A stretch of DNA of 64,000 nucleotides from Trichopria drosophilae (Eukaryota; Arthropoda; Insecta; Hymenoptera; Diapriidae): the NCBI GenBank assembly GCA_030407085.1, contig CM059584.1, positions 130,857,501 to 130,921,500 of the forward strand, read 5' to 3'. Under the pieces are notes generated by a model, which saw nothing but the letters and a program-made list of their open reading frames with translations, did not search any database and was not told where the DNA came from. A program made the translations under genes and the position numbers. Below are positions 61,263 through 64,000 of the stretch, piece by piece. The stretch's first letter is position 1. The number at the start of each line of letters is the position of its first letter.

Positions 61263-64000
61263 GGAATCGACTTTTTAAAATAGTCAAACAATACCCTTAC
61301 TATTCAGGAAGGAATGGAGTACTTCGGTAACGGGAAAAGATAACCCCTAGCGGCTGTGACACTCACTACAATTGTATTTTGCACGAAAACGATAATGGTG
61401 TAACATTTCTAATGTTAGGCGTGCGTTTAATTAGTGTTATTAATATAATTTTTGTTGTTCCATATATTAGTGTTTTTATTATTGTATTGATGAGATTCAG
61501 GTACTTATGGTAAGTATTTATTTCCGACAAACTCTGCATTAGAAATAATACAGTAATTAATGTAACTAGAACAAAAAACACAACGTAACACATCTAGCTG
61601 AATTTGAATGACAGGTTAACGATCTTGAAAATTTTTTTGTGCAGATTTAAAAGAAGGAACACGAGGAACATTTAAATAAGTGGAAAATTACACGCACGCG
61701 TCCCACATAATCCCAATTTTTTTTCGAAAATAGCCTGAAAGCTTTGTGTCGCTAGGGAATGGAACTTTTCCAGCACTTTCAAAGAAATTCTATAACGAAA
61801 CTTTCTAGAGAGTGAAAAGCACGCCACAGTAACCGTTGCACTTTTCTCTTTGTCAATATAGGTTCGCGACAGTTGCATAATATTTAAAAGATTCCATGCC
61901 CACCGTTTGAATTTTAAAAAACGAATCCGTTAAATTGGCATTAAAATTATTTTTATCGTCGCGCGATAAATTTTTTCTGCATCGTATACGTTACTCGTAT
62001 CATGATCCGTCCACCATACGAATAAAGCGCCATCCAGATTGTAATTTTGCGTGTCATTCATGACATGCTTTTGTTAATGAAAAGAACAATTATCTGGTAC
62101 GTTATTTTATATGCAGCTCCCATTTTCCATGAGAATTCACCGAGACAAACAATTGCTGTATTATTTAATGGTTTGTTGCTGATAACTTGACAATTAAATA
62201 AATGCATTATAGAAATTTTGAAAACAATCAAACACACAATCGTTACGTTTCGTCTTCACATTCAAAAATTAAAATCCGAATTATTACAGATGAAAATGAA
62301 GAGAGAATCGAACAGCGCATCATAGTAAGCGAAAAAAAAGAGTCATGACAATAAATGTAGAACATTTTCCATGTGAATTCATTGCGTGCCTTTTGAATTC
62401 CGACGTACAAAAGCATTTGTAGTGCACGCCTCCGTGTTATACCTACATAAGTTTCTCTAACGCGACCAAAATAAAGCAGACGTGTCAGACAACAAAACGC
62501 TTCTGTCCTTAATTATAATGCAACAGTGTCTACTTATTAATTTAACTGTTCCAGTTTCGGATACCCGATCACAGAGGTGCATTGTACCGAATTTACTTTA
62601 TTACATGGAATGGCTCAATTGCCGAAATTAAACGCGATTAGAGTAACCAAAAGCAGATCAATTAATCTAAAATTAGTTCTGTCATTAATTGAACAATGAT
62701 ATCCAGAAAATCCGTGATTCGTAAATGTTACAATTCACACAAATAGTAAATTTACATTTTAGATGTTTTTACATTGCGATTTTTTAGAGGTATCAACCAA
62801 TTTTTTTTATTATTTATAACATATTAAAATCTTTCTGTTGAATAAATTATTGCATGGAACTGTAAGCTGTGATGAAAAATATAGTTAGTTAACTTATAGA
62901 ACTGCTAAATTAAATATGATGAAATCAATATAGTGTCAATGAAAATTATATATATACTAATTAGAGATGCACATCGAACGTGGTTGAAAAATTGCCGGTG
63001 AAACTGTTAAATATGGTCTTGGTATTCATTATTCCATGTAAGTTGACAACTTTCATGATTTATTTACAAAACAACAACAAATTCTAAAAAATGATTCCTT
63101 GTTTCCATATATATTATTTAGTCTTTTTTCGTTTACAGAGATTTTTTAATTTCGTTGATATTAACGGGCCCAAACTATTTTAAACCCTATACGATTAGTA
63201 TTTTTTAACATTTAATTGGATAAATTTGCGCTTTAATAGAATATGTAAAGTCATGTAGTTTATCCTTTAATTTTATTGCTTCTATCGATTTCTTAAACAC
63301 GTTTAAGTTCATTTGAAAAGATTATTTTGATTCCTTTACGAATCCGTCAACAATTCGTTCTTTTTTTGCATCTTGTTCAATCCGTCACTTCACTAAATTG
63401 GATCTATGCAATTCGATTATTATCGCATTGAATTATGTCAATATTTTGAAGACTTAAAATTTTAGTGCTTTTATTAATTCTGTTAATTTACTGAACCGAT
63501 TATTGTCTTATCGATTTTCCTACTTCGTCAATTCGAATGTATTCAATTTAATCGCTGATTCGTTTACGAAATAGACTAACTTTGATTTGCATTTCAACAC
63601 AAATGTCGATTATTCGCTTTAGAATTAATTTATATTGACTTAGGATATTGTAGGATTAATTTGTTTTTAATATTTTCCTTTTTTATACATTCTGAAATCG
63701 AAGTCGTTCTATTGTTGTATCTTTTTCTGTTACTTTTTCTGTTCATATTTAACATTTGCACTAAATATAGGGTTCAGTTCTTATGAAGAAGATTTCTATA
63801 ATACACTTTTTTGTATTGTATTGTATTTTATTACTCTCGTATGGGGTACAACCAGTATACTATAATACACTTAATACAACTTTTTAACGACAAATATAAT
63901 ATTTTAAATATTAACCAATTATATTTTGCCTATGAAAAAACATTTTGTTCGACGTATTTAAAGCGTTAAATGATTATGATTGTGAAATGAATGAATTGCA
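61263..64000. other. AT-rich desert to the right end
   Basis: Strongly AT-rich. I see small local duplications only, for example TTGTATTGTATTGTATT near 63.81 kb and CTTTTTCTGTT twice near 63.73 kb. No gene, RNA or mobile element recognised. Confidence 0.5.

Overview
The window looks like non-coding DNA from an insect nuclear genome, probably hymenopteran. Most of it is strongly AT-rich, with abrupt GC- and CpG-richer islands of 0.3-1.8 kb. There are insect telomere-type TTAGG runs near 38.7 and 38.85 kb, and the repeats are almost all short non-autonomous DNA-transposon or foldback structures. The order-level assignment is inference from composition and repeats; no marker gene supports it. 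I found no gene with a recognisable product, no rRNA, no CRISPR array and no bacterial-type operon. Open frames are short, many lack an ATG, and most are of a length expected by chance. The window is best read as intergenic or long-intron sequence.

Layout. 0-18 kb: a decayed repeat copy near the left end (125-480), GC islands at 1.3-1.8, 2.9-3.3, 6.5-7.3 and 9.3-10.6 kb, a hairpin built on TCTCACATGAGA motifs (7.6-8.1 kb), and copy A of a dispersed repeat (14.7 kb). 17.8-21 kb: a second copy of the left-end repeat family, a pogo/Tigger-like MITE with TA target duplication (18.9-19.2 kb) and a small MITE with ACCATCCATAAACTACGT ends (20.65-20.8 kb). 22-24 kb: a GC-rich block with the longest open frame in the window (241 codons, minus strand, no early ATG). 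25.5-30 kb: a dispersed palindrome, a 540-bp hairpin element carrying AATATGGCGG motifs, and a 0.9-kb foldback element with TTAA duplications and CCC...GGG ends, typical of the piggyBac superfamily.

30-46 kb: a C20 tract, a GC island with a TATA box, copy B of the dispersed repeat (34.5 kb), nested inverted repeats around a 68-bp telomere-like tandem repeat (38.4-39.0 kb), a 77-bp TTAA-flanked micro-MITE (39.07-39.15 kb), a frameshifted reverse-transcriptase remnant of a non-LTR retrotransposon (40.4-40.6 kb), and an 0.8-kb foldback element built from CCGAA motifs (42.5-43.3 kb). 46-57 kb: the main cluster of GC islands, with one protein-like short open frame (46.2-46.45 kb) and one TATA plus initiator arrangement (48.0 kb). 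58.5-59.8 kb: two arrays of CAGTACTG-containing units in opposite orientation, enclosing a tRNA-like SINE head; this is the most unusual structure here. From 60.6 kb to the end there are small inverted repeats and then AT-rich sequence.

The repeats do not form a pathway. They share a theme: at least six unrelated families are long inverted repeats able to fold into hairpins. The GC islands are candidate cis-regulatory or conserved non-coding elements, which only comparison with related genomes can confirm.
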